NCBI GenBank assembly: GCA_031270925.1
Contig: JAISWY010000278.1
Location: 1-7,969 of the forward strand
Source of the DNA: Candidatus Symbiothrix sp.
GTDB lineage: Bacteria > Bacteroidota > Bacteroidia > Bacteroidales > Azobacteroidaceae
Direction: 5' to 3'
DNA: 7,969 bases
Positions 6,470 through 7,969 of this stretch are shown here, in pieces (position 1 is the stretch's first letter; every line of letters begins with the position of its first letter). Under the pieces are notes generated by a model. It was not told where the DNA came from. It was given only the letters and a program-made list of their open reading frames with translations, and made no database searches. Position numbers and translations under genes: made by a program.

Positions 6470-6745
6470 ATGACCTTACACGACCTGCACAAAGTATTAT
6501 CACGCGGCGAGGATTTGCACAACGAGTTCAAAAAAGCAGAAACAAAAGTTCCATCCAACTTTTACGATGACGATTTGTTTCGCACGAATATCTCGCTAAT
6601 CAGCACTGTTTTAGGCAAAGAACGAGCATCGACTTTTATGGAAAATCTTGAACTTGCACCGGAACTTGCCCAAATAGAAGATTGGGATGAAAAAGGCAGA
6701 CTCTTCTTGGGCGGATTAGATACAGATAATTTAAAACTTACATGA
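6470..6745 (+). CDS. AlbA_2/Schlafen-type domain fragment, probably internally deleted
   Basis: 91 aa from the ATG at 6470. A longer in-frame start at 6350 is possible, but the added 40 residues look like out-of-frame noise overlapping the 31-aa ORF. Residues 1-33 (MTLHDLHKVLSRGEDLHNEF, then KKAETKVPSNFYD) match the opening of bacterial AlbA_2/Schlafen-type ATP/nucleic-acid-binding proteins, whose usual pattern is GEdlhlEFKka followed by a vCAfsN / GGxIxxGV core. That core is absent here. The frame jumps to DDLFRTNISL, which resembles the late ED-FRI-IPL segment of full-length members. Full proteins of this kind are typically several hundred residues, so a large internal deletion is the simplest reading. 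The last 50 residues are unassigned. Its TGA overlaps the helicase ATG by 4 bp (6742-6745), which suggests translational coupling. Confidence 0.5.
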   Translation: MTLHDLHKVLSRGEDLHNEFKKAETKVPSNFYDDDLFRTNISLISTVLGKERASTFMENLELAPELAQIEDWDEKGRLFLGGLDTDNLKLT

Positions 6746-7969
6746 TGCACCCATCCTTCTCCGAACAAATCAAAAAACACTTCCCCTTCACGCCAACGGA
6801 AGAACAATCGCAAGCCCTAAATCGCCTGTCGGATTTCCTTTTCGACCGAAACAACCAATCGCTATTTCTGTTGAAAGGCTATGCCGGCACCGGCAAATCC
6901 TCCCTCATCGGCGCCTTGGTCAAGACTTTAACCGAACTGAAACAACCCACCGTACTTCTGGCGCCTACCGGCCGCGCCGCCAAAGTCTTCGCCGCCTATT
7001 CGGGACAAAATGCCTACACGATTCATAAGAAAATCTATCGCCGAAAATCGTTTTCCAACGAATCGCACGGCTACGAACTGTCTTATAATCAGCATAAACA
7101 CACCTTATTTATTGTGGACGAAGCCTCAATGATTTCCAACGACGGGCTGGAATCGACTAGTTTCGGTAGCGGGCGATTATTGAACGATTTGATTCAATAC
7201 GTTTACAGCGGCGAAGCCTGCCGGATAATCCTTTTGGGCGATTCGGCGCAATTACCACCCGTCGGACAAACCGAAAGTCCCGCCTTGGAAAAAACGGTTT
7301 TACAATCGTTCGGATTGGATGTGAGCGACATAACGCTTACGCAAGTTGTTCGCCAAGCCGAAAAGTCGGGCATTTTGATGAACGCTACGCTTTTACGTCG
7401 CGCCATCGAAAACAATAATGTGCGTGTTTTTCCGCAAATCCGGTTGAAAAAATTTCCCGATATTCAAATTATCCGCGGCGACAACCTGATTGAAGCCTTG
7501 GAAACCTGTTACATCCGCGATGGACAAGACGAAACCATCGTGATTTCGCGTTCCAACAAACGGGCGAACCTGTTCAATAACGGCGTCCGCAACCGGATTC
7601 TTTGGCGCGAGGAAGAATTGTCGTCCGGCGATTTGCTAATGGCTGTAAAAAACAACTACTATTGGGCTGAAAAAATCCCTGAAATGGATTTCATCGCCAA
7701 TGGCGATCTGCTGGAAGTGAAACGTATCCGCAAATCGCAGGAATTATACGGATTCCGTTTCTGCGACATCACGGCGTATTTTCCCGATTTTCAAGTGGAA
7801 ATAGATTTAAAAATCCTTTTAGACACCTTGGCCTCCGAAGCCCCCGCCTTACCCAAAGAACTGAGCGACAAACTGTTCTATTCCGTTCTGGAAGATTACG
7901 CCGACCTGAAAACCAAAAAAGAAAAAATGCAAGCCCTGAAAGTCGATCCGTTTTTAACGCCCTGCAAAT
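6742..7969 (+). CDS. Superfamily 1 RecD-like ATP-dependent DNA helicase (3' end outside window)
   Basis: 409 residues are visible, and the frame is open to the right edge. Motifs from the first ATG: Walker A GYAGTGKSS (46-54), motif Ia APTGRAA (74-80), Walker B VDEAS (125-129), motif III GDSAQLPPVG (166-175) and motif IV-like LTQVVRQ (199-205). The TPTEEQ element near residue 17 fits the Q-motif position. This is the pattern of RecD/RecD2-type 5'-3' helicases and the short ATP-dependent exonuclease-annotated helicases common in Bacteroidota. The C-terminal motifs V and VI lie outside the window. The role is cytoplasmic DNA unwinding in repair or recombination; a more exact role cannot be set. 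Start: ATG 6742 overlaps the upstream stop (ATGA), and a second ATG follows immediately at 6745. It is probably transcribed with the upstream small frames. Confidence 0.88.
   Translation, partial: MMHPSFSEQIKKHFPFTPTEEQSQALNRLSDFLFDRNNQSLFLLKGYAGTGKSSLIGALVKTLTELKQPTVLLAPTGRAAKVFAAYSGQNAYTIHKKIYRRKSFSNESHGYELSYNQHKHTLFIVDEASMISNDGLESTSFGSGRLLNDLIQYVYSGEACRIILLGDSAQLPPVGQTESPALEKTVLQSFGLDVSDITLTQVVRQAEKSGILMNATLLRRAIENNNVRVFPQIRLKKFPDIQIIRGDNLIEALETCYIRDGQDETIVISRSNKRANLFNNGVRNRILWREEELSSGDLLMAVKNNYYWAEKIPEMDFIANGDLLEVKRIRKSQELYGFRFCDITAYFPDFQVEIDLKILLDTLASEAPALPKELSDKLFYSVLEDYADLKTKKEKMQALKVDPFLTPCK

Overview
The window looks like a piece of a Bacteroidales-type genome (phylum Bacteroidota, Porphyromonadaceae/Dysgonomonadaceae-like). 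Four things support this. The promoters have the Bacteroidota -7 motif TAnnTTTG (TAATTTTG, TACCTTTG twice) with little or no Shine-Dalgarno. A large secreted enzyme ends in a type IX secretion (T9SS) sorting domain. There is a Kelch/LamG membrane-anchored regulator with a cytoplasmic SARP-like winged helix. There is also a compact hairpin-terminated intergenic region. The assignment is an inference from these traits, not a database result.

Left half, minus strand. A 1093-residue secreted sialate O-acetylesterase-like SGNH hydrolase (2288-5569) is followed, in the same direction, by a membrane-anchored regulator (1-2146, running off the left edge). The 130-nt gap between them holds an intrinsic terminator for the esterase, and its U-tract overlaps the -33 region of the regulator's own promoter. 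The genes are therefore neighbours with separate promoters rather than a simple operon. The likely theme is extracellular acetylated-glycan processing, with an envelope sensor/regulator beside it. That the regulator controls the esterase is inferred from adjacency only.

Middle, 5570-6193. This 624-nt stretch has no intact gene. It holds the esterase promoter, a strong inverted repeat sitting on that promoter, a short GC-rich dispersed-type repeat, a 157-bp palindromic MITE-like element with perfect 15-bp termini, and a 51-codon open fragment that looks like the 3' end of a lost gene. It reads as a decayed, insertion-prone junction.

Right part, plus strand. From a clear Bacteroidota promoter (6138-6172) run two very small ORFs (47 and 31 aa) and a 91-aa protein. 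The first third of the 91-aa protein matches the start of the AlbA_2/Schlafen-type domain, but the catalytic/ATP-binding remainder seems to be missing. It overlaps by 4 bp (ATGA) a superfamily 1 RecD-like DNA helicase that runs off the right edge with Walker A, Walker B and motif III intact. The overlap implies translational coupling. No CRISPR array, tRNA, rRNA or full transposase was seen.
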